Source of the DNA: Omphiscola glabra
Lineage: Eukaryota; Mollusca; Gastropoda; Lymnaeidae
DNA length: 64,000 bases
NCBI GenBank assembly: GCA_964017045.1
Contig: OZ024806.1
Coordinates: forward strand, 24,911,503-24,975,502
Direction of reading: 5' to 3'
The position numbers were made by a program, and so were the translations under genes. The notes under the pieces are model-generated. The model was not told the origin of the DNA and did not search any database. It saw only the letters and a program-made list of their open reading frames with translations. Every line of letters starts with the position of its first letter. The stretch's first letter is position 1. This document shows positions 31,549 to 43,887 of this stretch, piece after piece.

Positions 31549-34263
31549 CGGTTGAGTGTAGGGCTGATATTGGAGACAACACGGCTGTTTAGTGTAGGGC
31601 TGATATTGGAGACAACACGACTGTTTAGTGTAGAGCAGATATTGGAGACAACACGGCTGTTTAGTGTAGAGCTGATATTGGAGACAACACGGCTGTTTAG
31701 TGTAGGGCTGATATTGGAGACAACACGGCTGTTTAGTGTAGGGCTGATATTGGAGACAACGCGACTGTTTAGTGTAGGGATGATATTGGAGACAACACGA
31801 CTATTTAGTGTAGGGCAGATATTGGAGACAACACGGCTGTTTAGTGTAGAGCAAATATTGGAGACAACACGGCTGTTTAGTGTAGAGCAGATATTGGAGA
31901 CAACGCGGCTGTTTAGTGTAGGGCTGATATTGGAGACAACGCGACTGTTTAGTGTAGGGCTGATATTGGAGACAACACGACTATTTAGTGTAGGGCAGAT
32001 ATTGGAGACAACACGGCTGTTTAGTGTAGAGCAGATTGGAGACAACATGGCTGTTTAGTGTAGAGCAGATATTGGAGACAACGCGGCTGTTTAGTGTAGG
32101 GCTGATATTGGAGACAACGCGACTGTTTAGTGTAGGGCAGATATTGGAGACAACACTGCTGTTTAGTGTAGAGCAAATTGGAGCCAACATGGCTGTTTAG
32201 TGTAGAGCAGATATTGGAAACAACACGACTGTTTAGTGTAGGGATGATATTGGAGACAAAACGGCTGTTTAGTGTAGGGCATATATTGGAGACAACACGA
32301 TTGTTTAGTGTAGGACAGATATTGGAGACAACACGACTGTTTAGTGTAGGACAGGTATTGGAGACAACACGGCTGTTTAGTGTAGGGCTGATATTGGAGA
32401 CAACACGGCTGTTTAGTGTAGGGCTGATATTGGAGACAACGCGGCTGTTTAGTGTAGGCCTGATATTGGAGACAACGCGACTGTTTAGTGTAGGGATGAT
32501 ATTGGAGACAACACGACTATTTAGTGTAGGGCAGATATTGGAGACAACACGGCTGTTTCGTGTAGAGCAGATATTGGAGGCAACGCGGCTGTTTAGTGTA
32601 GAGCAGATTGGAGACAACATGGCTGTTTAGTGTAGAGCAGATATTGGAGACAACGCGGCTGTTTAGTGTAGGGCTGATATTGGAGACAACGCGACTGTTT
32701 AGTGTAGAGCAGATATTGGAGACAACACGGCTATTTAGTGTAGTGCAGATATTGGAGACAACACGACTGTTTAGTGTAATGCAGATATTGGAGACAACAC
32801 GACTGTTTAGTGTAGAGCAGATATTGGAGACAACACGGCTATTTAGTGTAGTGCAGATATTGGAGACAACACGACTGTTTAGTGTACAGCAGATATTGGA
32901 GACAACACGACTATTTAGTGTAGTGCAGATATTGGAGACAACACGACTATTTAGTGTAGTGCAGATATTGGAGAAAACACGGCTATTTAGTGTAGGACAG
33001 ATATTGGAGACAACACGGCTATTTAGTGTAGAGCAGATATTGGAGACAACACGGCTATTTAGTGTAGTGCAGATATTGGAGACAACACGACTATTTAGTG
33101 TAGTGCAGATATTGGAGAAAACACGGCTATTTAGTGTAGGACAGATATTGGAGACAACACGGCTATTTAGTGTAGAGCAGATATTGGAGACAACACGGCT
33201 ATTTAGTGTAGTGCAGATATTGGAGACAACACGACTATTTAGTGTAGTGCAGATATTGGAGAAAACACGGCTATTTAGTGTAGGGCAGATATTGGAGACA
33301 ACACGGCTGTTTAGTGTAGGGATGGTATTGGAGACAACACGACTGTTTAGTGTAGGGCTGATATTGGAGACAACACGGCTGTTTAGTTTAGGGATGATAT
33401 TGGAGACAACACGACTGTTCATTGTAGGGATGGTATTGGAGACAACACGGCTGTTTATTGTAGAGCAGATATTGGAGACAACACGGCTGTTTAGTGTAGA
33501 GCAGATTGGAGACAACACGGCTGTTTAGTGTAGAGCAGATAATGGAAACAACACGACTGTTTAGTGTAGGGATGATATTGGAGACAAAACGGCTATTTAG
33601 TGTAGGGCAGATATTGGAGACAACACGATTGTTTAGTGTAGGACAGATATTGTAGACAACACGACTGTTTAGTGTAGGACAGATATTGGAGACAACACGA
33701 CTGTTTAGTGTAGGACAGATATTTGAGACAACACGACAGTTTAGTTTAGGACAGATATTGGAGACAACACGACTGTTTATTGTAGGTATGATATTTGGAG
33801 ACAACACGGCTGTTTACTGTAGGACAGGTATTGGAGACAACAGGACTGTTTAGTGTAGGACAGTTATTGGAGACAACACGACTGTTTAGTGTAGGGCAGA
33901 TATTGGAGACAACACGACTGTTTAGTGTAGGGCTGATATTGGAGACAACACGGCTGTTTAGTGTAGTGCAGATATTGGAGACAACACGACTGTTTAGTGT
34001 AGGAGCGATATTGGAGATAACACGACTGTTTAGTGTAGGGCAGATATTGGAGACAACACGACTGTTTAGTGTTGGGCAGATATTGGAGACAACACGACTG
34101 TTTAGTGTAGGTATGATATATTGGAGACAACACGGCTATTTAGTGTAGAGCTGATATTGGAGACAACACGGCTATTTAGTGTAGAGCTGATATTGGAGAC
34201 AACACGGCTATTTAGTGTAGGACTGATATTGGAGACAACACGACTGTTTCGTGTAGGGCAGAC
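31549..34263. repeat. 36-bp minisatellite, about 75 copies
   Basis: Direct copies of a 36-bp unit composed of gtttagtgtagggctgatat and tggagacaacacggct. One frame on each strand lacks stops, so long open frames (306 codons forward, 333 reverse) run through it with a 12-residue period (TRLFSVGQILET forward). Rare 34-bp units (near 32030, 32170, 32605, 33505) lose two bases and end these frames. Between about 32970 and 33290 a four-unit (144-bp) higher-order block is repeated three times, marked by ggagaaaacacgg at 32971, 33115 and 33259. I see no evidence that it is translated. Confidence 0.97.
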
Positions 34264-34439
34264 ATGAAGGAGTATTAAGAGCAATTATCACTAGACACTC
34301 GGTCGCGTGAAATCTCCAGGGTGCAAGGAAAATGTGGGGGGCGTGACACATACGAAATACTTGAATTGCATAACACAAGGAAAGAGAGGACAACTGTGGA
34401 TTGGTGGGATATTGTGTGTGTGGTTTACTTAATGTGTTT

Positions 34440-34800
34440 GAGTTGTAGTGTGTGGGGTACAATGTGGGTGGTACAGTTTGTTTGGTACAGGGTATGAGGT
34501 ACAATGCATGAGGAACAGTGTGAGAGGTATTGTGTTGTGTGGTACAGTTTATGAGATATACTGCATGTGGTACTGTTTATGAGACACAGTGTGTATGTGT
34601 GGTACAGTGAATGTGGTACATTGTGTGCCGTACATTGTATGATGCACAGTGTGTGGTACAGATTATGAGACACAGCGCGTGTGGTTCAGTGTATGAGGAA
34701 CAGTGTGTGCGTACATTGTATGAGCTACAGCGTGTGAGGCACTGTGTGTTTAGTATAGTTTATGAGGTACAGTGTGCGTAGTACCGTGTATTAGGTACAG
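34440..34800. repeat. Degenerate gtacagtgtatgag repeat
   Basis: Irregular copies of ggtacagtgtgtg / gtacagtttatgag with a spacing of about 12-26 bp. Probably an old array. Confidence 0.7.
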
Positions 34801-36052
34801 TCAAAAGAGCAACAGTCATTTGTACATTTCACGACGCCTATAACTGTCACTGCCGAATTGTCACCGAAGTCAATTGAATCCCACTTCCTTCTGTCAAGAG
34901 TTACCCCAATTTCAGAATCCTTGTTATAAGTGCTCAGGCATAAACGACTTTTAACGATGCACTGTTAAATTTTATCACATAAACAATTCAAAGAACCTGT
35001 TAAATATAACACGTCTTAAACCCAAGCAGGGACATTTGTTGCACAACCTTAACATCTATAACAACCAATAGAAATGTTAAAGCTAGAAGTAAGTTTTGCG
35101 ATCGCAACAGTGAGTGCTAGTTGCATTGGATATCCACCACTAGATGATTGCTTTCAATGTTAATTATAGGTGTTACGCTTTTAGCATTCATTCATTTCTT
35201 ACTTGTTCTCCGTGTGGGGGTTAGAGAAACGGGATAAGGGCGCCACATCTGTCTGTTGTATGATTAGCCCATTTGCAGTGACGCACCCCCTTCAAATATC
35301 AAAACATACATCCCGCATTCCCTTTTAATATCAAAACATACATCCTGCACCCTTATTTTGATGTCACCATACATATTTCACACCTCACGAAAATAATAAT
35401 AAATTTTAATAAGCCATAATTTTCTGGGTTTACAAGCCCGGCCTGATGAAGGTCTTCTGAACCCCTAATGTGTCAAGCCCACCCAAGCTTAAGAACCCCT
35501 GGTCTACAGGGCCATCCCCTCCAATTTACACCCCTAACCGGCCCTACTTAACAGAATTTTACATAATGTATAAACTTTTTTTTTCTTCCAAGAAACTTAA
35601 TTTAAAGAAAGAAAGAAGTACTCAATAAATTAGGTTCCAAAGCCTAAATCTAAGTTTCTTTGACATAAATAGTTGTTATAACATCAGAGGAATTAATAAA
35701 AGCTATATATTAAAAAAAAAAAGTCTTTTTACAATGGTGTTTAATATTTTACAAAGAGGCGTCATTTCGTTTTTTTTTTTTTGTTTTTTTTTTTGTTCTT
35801 TTTAAGGGGGTGGGGCAAAGCCAAAACTTGGTCGGCTTGTTAAGTTGTTAATTACTGATGGACATAGCAATATAAATAAAAACCTGCAAATTCAGGGGGC
35901 GGGGGTGGGGAAGCAAATGCCCCACCCAGCCCTACCCGAATGATGTCCCTGATTCTACAAACTACGTGTAGTTAACGAAATTATTTTTTTTTTAGAGCCC
36001 CTTTGTGCATAATAAAATACTGGGATCACATTAGTTCTTGTGACATCAGATG
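34801..36052. other. Single-copy DNA with a hAT right end
   Basis: No gene recognised. At about 35460-35501 the sequence ...AAGCTTAAGAACCCCTG is the reverse complement of the hAT left end seen at 16135. T-rich runs occur at 35770-35800. Confidence 0.45.
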
Positions 36053-36498
36053 TTTGTGCCAAAATACTTCGACTTAGTTTATCTCATGCAATTAGTCTGT
36101 ATTTGTGCCAAAATACTACGACTTAGTTTATCTTATGCCATTAGTCTGTATTTGTGCCAGAATACTTCGACATAGTTTATCTCATGCCATTAGTCTGTAT
36201 TTGTGCCAGAATACTTCGACATAGTTTATCTCATGCAATTAGTCTGTATTTGTGCCAGAATACTACGACTTAGTTTATCTTATGCCATTAGTCTGTATTT
36301 GTGCCAGAATACTTCGACATAGTTTATCTCATGCCATTAGTCTGTATTTGTGCCAGAATACTTCGACATAGTTTATCTCATGCAATTAGTCTGTATTTGT
36401 GCCAAAATACTACGACTTAGTTTATCTTATGCCATTAGTCTGTATTTGTGCCAGAATACTTCGACATAGTTTATCTCATGCCATTAGTCTGTATTTGT
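36053..36498. repeat. 49-bp minisatellite, about 9 copies
   Basis: Copies of a 49-bp unit with tttgtgccagaatacttcga and ctcatgccattagtctgta. Subtypes (aaatactacgacttag versus gaatacttcgacatag) follow each other in a repeated order, suggesting duplication of three- or four-unit blocks. Confidence 0.95.
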
Positions 36499-37006
36499 AA
36501 CTATAATGAACAGAGCGTTACAAACTCGTGAAAATATTATTAAACAGTATATATTTTACGCCTGAGTTGCTTTCTCTAACACACGGGCCGTAGTTTGAGG
36601 ACTCTTGCTCTGAAGTCATAAAGTTGCTCCAGATGTCAATAAATTGAACCTGAAAGGTCAGCATTGCCATTTATGAGCAACAATAGACGCCGGTTGACAA
36701 GACCACATCTCCTAGACTCTTAAAGAAACAACTTATTGGCCCAAAATACAAAAGTAAGTGTATTGCAGATGTCGCCTACTTCTCAGGAGACGTGTTTACA
36801 ATGTAAGCGTGCAGCTGTCGCACGCGTCTGTTTAGTTGGCCGTGCGTCCATTGTATCCCCCAATGCGGACAGCACCATTGTTACAAGTCTTCGGGCTTGT
36901 CTAATCCAAACAACAAAGGTGACAAAAAAGTGGGGCCTCAATCGATGTCTGGTTATGTTTTACGATAAATTTGATTCGTTCGCCGTCCATCATCTGGGTG
37001 GGCTCT
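36499..37006. other. Single-copy DNA with a hAT-like end
   Basis: At 36584-36607, CGGGCCGTAGTTTGAGGAC followed by tcttg looks like a right-hand hAT terminus related to the CTACGGCCCG end at 7936. A 103-codon forward frame (36736-37047) runs into the next array and shows no family motif. Confidence 0.4.
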
Positions 37007-37750
37007 ACATTGGGGTCTTTTGTTGGCTGAGGTCTACTGTTGGCTAGGGACTTGTGGGGTCTACTGATGTCTGGGGTCTACTGATGGCTGGGGTCTACTG
37101 TTGGCTGGGGTCTTGTGGGGTCAACTGATGGCTGGGGTCTACTGATGGCTGGGGTCTATTAATGGCTGAGGTCTACTGATGGCTGGGGTCTTGTGTGGTC
37201 AACTGATGGCTGTACTGATGGCTGGGGTCTACTGATGGCTCGGGTCTACTGATGGCTGGGGTCTACTGTTGGCTGGGGTCTACTCATGACTGGAGTCTAA
37301 TGATGGCTGGGGTCTACTGATGGCTGTGGTCTATGGATGGCTGGGGTCTACTGATGGCTGGGGTCTACTGATGGCTGGGGTCTTGTGTGGTCAACTGATG
37401 GCTGTACTGATGGCTGGGGTCTACTGATGGCTCGGGTCTACTGATGGCTGGGGTCTACTGATGGCTGGGGTCTACTGATGGCTGGGGTCTACTGTTGGCT
37501 GGGGTCTACTCATGGCTGGAGTCTAATGATGGCTGGGGTCTACTGATGGCTGGGGTCTACTGATGGCTGGGGTCTACTGATGGCTGGGGTCTACTGTTGG
37601 CTGGGGTCTACTGATGGCTGGGGTCTACTGTTGGCTAGGGTCTACTGTTGGCTGGGGTCTACTGTTGGCTGGGGTCTACTGTTAGCTGGGGTCTACTGAT
37701 GGCTGGGATCTACTGGTGGCTGGTGTCTACTGATGGATGGGGGGCTACTG
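37007..37750. repeat. 17-bp G-rich minisatellite, about 43 copies
   Basis: Copies of ggggtctactgatggct, period 17, with variants ctgttggct and cttgtgtggtcaa. A block of about 200 bp containing cttgtgtggtcaactgatgg is duplicated (about 37190 and 37385), a higher-order repeat. Nearly every unit has a GGGG run. Confidence 0.95.
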
Positions 37751-38235
37751 GTTGCCTGTGTGTACATTTGGATGGGATCCATTTTTTGACAGTTGTTGTC
37801 CGTCTCGCATTCCAAGGGGCTAGCAATAATCAACACCATGATACTGAGGAGCACAGGAACGAGAGAAAGACACTGAAAAAAATAATTAATTAAGGATATA
37901 ATATGTGTATTTTATTGTGGATATGGGACCATGTTCTCTTCGTAAATTTCAAGCCCATGTGGGTTGTGTGTGTTTGTGACTAAAATATCTTCAGACATCT
38001 ATATCCCTGGTGGTTTGTGTGTTTGTGACTATAATATCGTCAGACATCTATAGCCGGTGAGCGGAAAAAAGTCACTGGAAAAAAGTCAAGGAAAAAGTCA
38101 CAAATGTTGCTTTAAAAAATCACAGAAGCATTCAGCCATCAGATATCATAAATAAATTCTGAAAAGAGTGGTGGGATCCATTTTCCTAATGGGATCCCAT
38201 ATCCCATCGGGATCTTGACCCCACTGTGAATATGT
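37751..38235. other. Single-copy spacer
   Basis: Contains an approximate duplication of ggtttgtgtgtttgtgac with atcttcagacatctat (about 37960-38060). No gene. Confidence 0.45.
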
Positions 38236-40340
38236 AATTCCTGATATGTAAGTTGATTTGTTTTAAAATTGTTGGTGGAGGCCCCCATATGTTCCCTGTG
38301 TATATTGTTTTGGGAATTACATATGTGTTTATGATTGTGCTCCTACCAAAAATTGTGTGTGCTGTGTATTTGTGTCTGTCAATTATGTTTTTTATTTATT
38401 GTTCAATATGTTGCCATGTTTCTGTGTTAGTTTGAGTCTGTTTGTTTGAAAAGTAAATGCCATATATCCTAAGACTATCCTATCCTTCTGTACTATTCCT
38501 AAAGGGAATTCTAATCTATCTCTCCACCTACCAATCCCCATAATTTCAGATTTAGTTATGTTTATTTTAGATCCACTACCTCTCCCAAAATCTTGAAATC
38601 TTGATATTATATTGGAAATTGACTTATCATCAGTAGGAAAAAAGATAGTGTCATCTGTATAAGCAATGACCTTTCTCTCCTTACCCCAAGGGATCCCTAC
38701 TCCTTTAATACTCTCCTCCCTTCTAGCTCTGTCCAGCAGGGGTTCAAATGATAGGATATAAAGGTAGGGGGATAATGGACACCCTTGTCTAACTGATCTG
38801 TCAATTTTAATGTCTTTAGAAAGTGTGTTGTTTATCATGAGATTATTAATGGGGGACTTGTATAAAATTTTAACCCAGTTACAAAAATACTCCCCTAGTT
38901 TGTTGTGTTGTAATATTTTATGTAGATGTGTGTGGTCTACCCTATCAAAGGCTTTTAGGGATAATATGCAAGTTTGGATGTTTTTGTCATTTGAATATTC
39001 AAAAAGGTCTCTAATGAAATGATTGTGGTTATGAATGTCCCTTCCTTTGATGCTGCATTGTTGATCTATGTGTATTAGGGTATTTAAATGTGGTTTTAAT
39101 TTGTTTGCTAGTGTTTTTGTGAGAATTTTATAGTCTGTGTTAAGTAAAGATATGGGTCTATGATTTTTAAGATGTGTTCTGTCTGTATATTTTTTGGTAA
39201 AAGCGTAATGTATGAAGTATTCATTGAGTGTGGTAACTCCTTTTTGCTGTAAGCTTCTTCTAGTGTGGCATGTAAAATTGGTCCTAGTGTTGTGAAAAAG
39301 AAAAGGTAGAATTCTGTTGTTAGATCATCTGGTCCAAGTGTTTTGTTTTTGTTCATGCTGAACAATGATGTTTTCATGTCTGCTAATGTAAGGGTTTTTC
39401 CATTTCTTGTGTTTGATTTTTATTAAGTTTTTGTGTAAATTTTGTGTACTTATCTTGTATATCTGAATCAGTTTTTTCTTTTCCAAAAAGGTTGTGTGTA
39501 GTATTTTTCAAATGAGTTTACTATCATTGGAGTGTGTGTTTCACCTTTTGTATCAATAATTTGTCCTATCTGTCTACTCTTCTGTATGTTTTGTTCTATT
39601 GTTAAAACGATCTTTGTAGGTGCCTCTTGGTTGTTGGTGAAAGTTCTGCTCCTAACATGGGCACCATTGTATTTATGTTGTTTTATTGTGTCTAGTTCTT
39701 CTTCTAGTTCTTGTATATTGTGGCTGAAAGGGTTGTTTGCTTTCTCCGTTGGTATGAGTATTTCTAATTCCTTTTCTCTTTCTCTTTCTCTTAGTTGTCT
39801 GTGTAAGCGTGTCGCAAAATTTTGTGTGAAATGTTTGATTGTGGATTTTAAAAGTTCCCAATGTTGTCCTATGTTTTTAGTTGGTAGTGTGCTATATTGT
39901 TGTATAAGATTATTAATGATATCTGTGTACTGACTATTTTCTAAAAGTGTATTGTTAAATTTCCAATGTGGGGATTTTTTAATGATGTTTGATCTTGTTG
40001 TATTTATTGTAATTTTCACGCCTTTGTGATCTGTAAAATCTAGTGTTTCTGTAATGTGTTTTGCTTCATTTATTGTATTTATTTTTGGTATATAGAATCT
40101 ATCAATTCTTGACTTGGTGTTAAACGTGTTGCTCGTAAATGTAGTTTCTTTACCTCCCTTGTGTAGTGTTCTGTATGCGTCTACCATGTTATATGTCTCT
40201 GTTATGTATTGTATAATTTCTGTTTGTGTTGTTTCTTCTAAAATTTTATCTTTTCTTTTTGGGTTTGTTGTATCTAAACCGCTTGTTATATAATTGAAAT
40301 CCCCTCCTAAAATGAGCTTTCCTCTTTTGTGTGAGCATTA
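38236..40340 (-). pseudogene. 5'-truncated Tx1/L1-like LINE (endonuclease + RT)
   Basis: Reads right to left. The truncated endonuclease starts with LILGGDFN (GGDFN encoded near 40293-40307), then SRIDRFYIPK and FTDHKGVKI, the C-terminal signature of APE-type endonucleases. A frameshift near 39475 leads to the reverse transcriptase: KNKTLGPDDL (39340), LPHSMNTSYITLLPKN, RPISLLNTDYKI (about 39125-39160), GCPLSPYLYILSFEPLL (about 38740-38790) and YTDD (38650-38661). The end matches IINTYVIPKTIY (about 38300). The block expected as LDxxKAFDRV reads SLKAFDRV, consistent with a 9-bp in-frame loss that removes the first catalytic Asp. Frameshifts and the missing 5' part make it inactive. RPISLLNTDYKI favours the L1/Tx1 group. 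Confidence 0.9.
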
Positions 40341-40375
40341 TTTTATTTTACTATATAGTATAGTGCGTTCAAAAA

Positions 40376-40494
40376 GAAATTTGACGAAAATTTTAACGTC
40401 TGAACTGAAAAAAAAATTCGACCAAATTTCCGTTCGATCAAATTACCGTCGATAAATTTTCCTTCGACGAAATTTCTTTCGATCAAATTTCCGG
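40376..40494. repeat. About 16-bp ttcgatcaaatttccg repeat
   Basis: Six to seven degenerate copies of a short unit around ttcgacgaaatttc. Confidence 0.75.
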
Positions 40495-41235
40495 TAACCC
40501 CAAAATATAGTTTATGCTTAATGCAATTTAAAACTGAAATTATTTATTCATGTGTCCGGGTGACATTTTTATAAACATTAATTAAACTAATAGCACTAAG
40601 GGTTAGGGCAAAGATAGACGGGTTTGTGAGAGGGGGGGAGAGGCGGTGGGTCATAAGGTGGGGGCCAGTGGGGAGATATGATGTAAAGGATGGAGCGTTC
40701 AGAGAGTATATACTATAGGTTCAGTGGGTAAGAAGGGTGGGGGAGAAGGGGGGTGGGTTGGGGGTTCGAGAGAAGGCGGGATTAACGGGATCGATGTGGG
40801 GGAGGGTAACTTTTAGGGGATGGGCATATATTATTAGGAGTTAAAAAGATGGCGTAGGGAGGAAAAGTTATGTTTTGTATGGGAAGCGGAGACCGCCGAT
40901 GTATTTTATATCTATAAATAAACCAAAGCGGTGAAAATAAACGTAGCCTGTCTTTCAGCGGGGACGAAACAAAAGAGAGCACAAAGAACAACCGCTCCTG
41001 ACATTTCACCTAATTAATGAAATTAATGAAATCAGATTTCTCTCAGTTTTTGTATTTGCTCTTCCGCTGTTCCGTTCATTGTCCACGTGACTCTTGACGT
41101 AAGACGCCGAAATAGGCGTTCGCAGGGGTGGTAACAATAGCCCCAACTTGTAGAGGAATGTAGGACAAACATTGGGTTTTATTTAGTTCTATTTTGGATG
41201 TTAGATCTAAGAGTACTTTAAATTTAACAATGTTA
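40495..41235. other. Purine-rich stretch and spacer
   Basis: 40615-40810 is strongly purine-rich on the forward strand with many short G runs. The rest is featureless. Confidence 0.5.
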
Positions 41236-41548
41236 TAAAGTGATGGTTGGCAGAAAGGGATGGTTGACAGAAAGGGAAGGTTGAAAGGAAGGTGTGGTTG
41301 ACAGAAAGGGATGGTTGACAGAAAGGGATGGTTGACAAAAAAGGATGTTTGACAGGTAGGGATGGTTTACAAAAAGGGATGGTTGACAGAAAGGGTGGTT
41401 GACAGAAAGGAATGGTTGACAGACAAAGATGGTTGACAAAAAGTGATGTTCGACAGAAAGGGATGGTTGACAAAAAAGGATGGCTGACAAGAAGGGATGG
41501 TTGAGAGTACGGTAAGGTTGACAGAAAGTGATGGTTGACAAGAAGTGA
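41236..41548. repeat. 18-bp minisatellite, about 17 copies
   Basis: Copies of gatggttgacagaaaggg, period 18. Three overlapping minus-strand frames (86-136 codons) are by-products. Confidence 0.95.
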
Positions 41549-41714
41549 TGTGATAATATTTTGAAGAATAAGTCCTTGCACGTGTGTGTGGTGTTTGCCA
41601 AGTCGCGTACGTTGCACGTTTCTTCATCCACAGTCAATACTGTATGGTTCTTTCCTTGCGTTGTACGTTAATTGCGTGAGATTTATAGTCGATGTCACCT
41701 GGTCAAAGATAAAG

Positions 41715-42415
41715 TTTGCATGTCTTACGGTAAATGTCATGTGAAATATGACAGATGACGTTGTACGGTAAGTGTGTCATGTGAAATACGACGGATGACG
41801 TTGTACGGTAAGTGTGTCATGTGAAATACGACAGATGACGTTGTACGGTAAGTGTGTCATGTGACATACGACGGATGACGTTGTACGGTAAGTGTCATGT
41901 GAAATACGACAGATGACGTTGTACGGTAAGTGTGTCATGTGAAATACGACGGATGACGTTGTACGGTAAGTGTGTCATGTGAAATACGACAGATGACGTT
42001 GTATGGTAAGTGTGTCATGTAAAATACGACAGATGACGTTGTACGGTAAGTGTGTCATGTGAAATACGACAAGTGACGGTGTACGGTAAGTGTGTCATGT
42101 GAAATACGACGGATGACTTTGTACGGTAAGTGTGTCATGTGAAATACGACAGATGACATTGTACGGTAAGTGTGTCATGTGAAATACGACAGATGACGTT
42201 GTACGGTAAGTGTGTCATGTGAAATACGACGGATGACAGTGTATGATGTATCATGTGAAGTACGGCGGATGACATTGTATGATGTGTCATGTGAAATACG
42301 ACAGATGACCTTGTACGGTAAGTGTTTCATGTGAAATACGACAGATGACGTTGTACGGTAAGTGTGTCATGTGAAATACGATAGATGACGTTATATAGTA
42401 AATGTCTTGTGGTAT
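41715..42415. repeat. 40-bp minisatellite, about 17 copies
   Basis: Copies of a 40-bp unit, ttgtacggtaagtgtgtcat plus gtgaaatacgacagatgacg. Fourteen units contain GTAAGT, the intron-donor consensus, preceded by acg. Two units near 42240-42290 have lost it (gtatgatg). Confidence 0.95.
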
Positions 42416-42649
42416 TTTGTAAATATGAGTTAAATGGTGAATACAATGTATTTGTGGTAAACGACATATCATATGTTTTAGTCTGTTGAATTGTAAATGG
42501 AATTTGTCGTATGTTAAATGTCACGTGTATTCCAATGAATGTTACAGTTATCTAGCGACATTTCAACATTTGTATTGAAATGTAACTTACTAATGCAAAG
42601 TATAAGCGGATGTGTACATAAATGTATATTACATCACATCCTTGTTACG

Positions 42650-43130
42650 GTCTGGATCTTGAAAAACACCTTAAACATTGCCTTCGTGAATGATGCTCTT
42701 GAAAACATCAAACATTGCCCAAGTCAATAATTTCCTTGGACACATTAAATATTGCCTACTTCAATGATGCTCTTGAAAACATCAAACATTGCCTAAGTCA
42801 ATGATGTTCTTGGACACATTAAACATTGCCTACGTCAAAGATGTTCTTGGACACATCAAACATTGCCTACGTCAAAGATGTTCTTGGACACATTAAATAT
42901 TGTCTACGTCAAAGATGTTCTTGGACACATAAAACATTCCTACTTCAATGATGTTCTTGAACACATTAAATATTGCCTACGTCAAAGATGTTCTTGGACA
43001 GATCAAACATTCCTACGTCAATGATGTTCATGGACACATCAAACATTGCATACGTCAAAGATGTTCTTGGACACATTAAACATTCCTACATCAATGTTTT
43101 CTTGCAACCTTTCTTAATGTTGTTGGACAC
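42650..43130. repeat. 37-bp minisatellite, about 13 copies
   Basis: Copies of a 37-bp unit with cacattaaacattgcctacg and tcaaagatgttcttg. Confidence 0.95.
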
Positions 43131-43887
43131 ATTAAGTCTTGTCTAAGTTCTGAGTGCTCCTAGACACATCAAATGGTGTCTATGTTTTTTTTTTTTTGTT
43201 TTTTTTTGGGGGGGGGGGGGTGGAGCATCGAATCGTGTCTTTTTCTTCCTGAAGCAGTTTCAGCGATCATGAATGCACTTTAAAAATTGTGGATCTAGAA
43301 AATTTTGCCTAAAGATATCATCCATCAAACAGAAAAGAAAATGATTTATCTTGTAAACATTTCACGGTGATACGAGTTTTTAAAGAAACATGTCCTGACC
43401 TGAACTTTTCTGACCTTTCCATTAATATAGCCTCGAAGCCAGCGAAGCTTGGTTTCAAGTGAGACCAAGGATTGTAATCTTGCCATGTAGACATGTCTTT
43501 CTGGAATAAATGCTTTTATGTTTGTGTGAAACCGTGCGTGAAATGCATGTATCCTTGTGTGTGGTTGTCGGGTGTTTATGTGTGTAGATACATGCGTGCG
43601 TGTGAGTGTATAAGTTTCGGTTCGTCGGCGTGCATGTCGATTCTTCACGGCTGATACACATTTTTCCCGCATTTTCTGATTTCAACTTTGTTGTTCCGTC
43701 TCGGAGACTAGAGTTTCTCAAAAGTCTAAGTTTTGAGGACCGTTTGATTGCACCAAGTTTCCCACTGCATCAGGGACCGGTGCCCGAGTTTATCCCCACC
43801 CCCCCCCCCAAAAAAAATATTTGTTTATTATTTGACACAAAATTGTCTTCATTTTAATCCCTAATTTTCAGACGAGATAGCAGTTTA
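43131..43887. other. Spacer with T/G homopolymers
   Basis: T and G runs occur at about 43187-43221 and a C run near 43798-43809. Short frames at 43346-43857 show no recognisable motif. Confidence 0.45.

Noticed and set aside
31467..33528. Very long overlapping open frames (up to 333 codons)
   Set aside because: They are perfectly periodic products of the 36-bp repeat on both strands, with no start context, no non-repeat domain and frame breaks at 34-bp units.
36053..36498. CRISPR array interpretation of regular repeats
   Set aside because: Units are contiguous with no unique spacers, no cas genes are present, and the context is eukaryotic. The same holds for the other arrays.
36736..37047. 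103-codon forward frame as a host gene
   Set aside because: It runs into the 17-bp array, has no recognisable motif and no supporting splice structure.
39532..39933. 133-codon plus-strand frame with hydrophobic Cys-rich peptide
   Set aside because: It is the antisense of the LINE endonuclease remnant on the minus strand.
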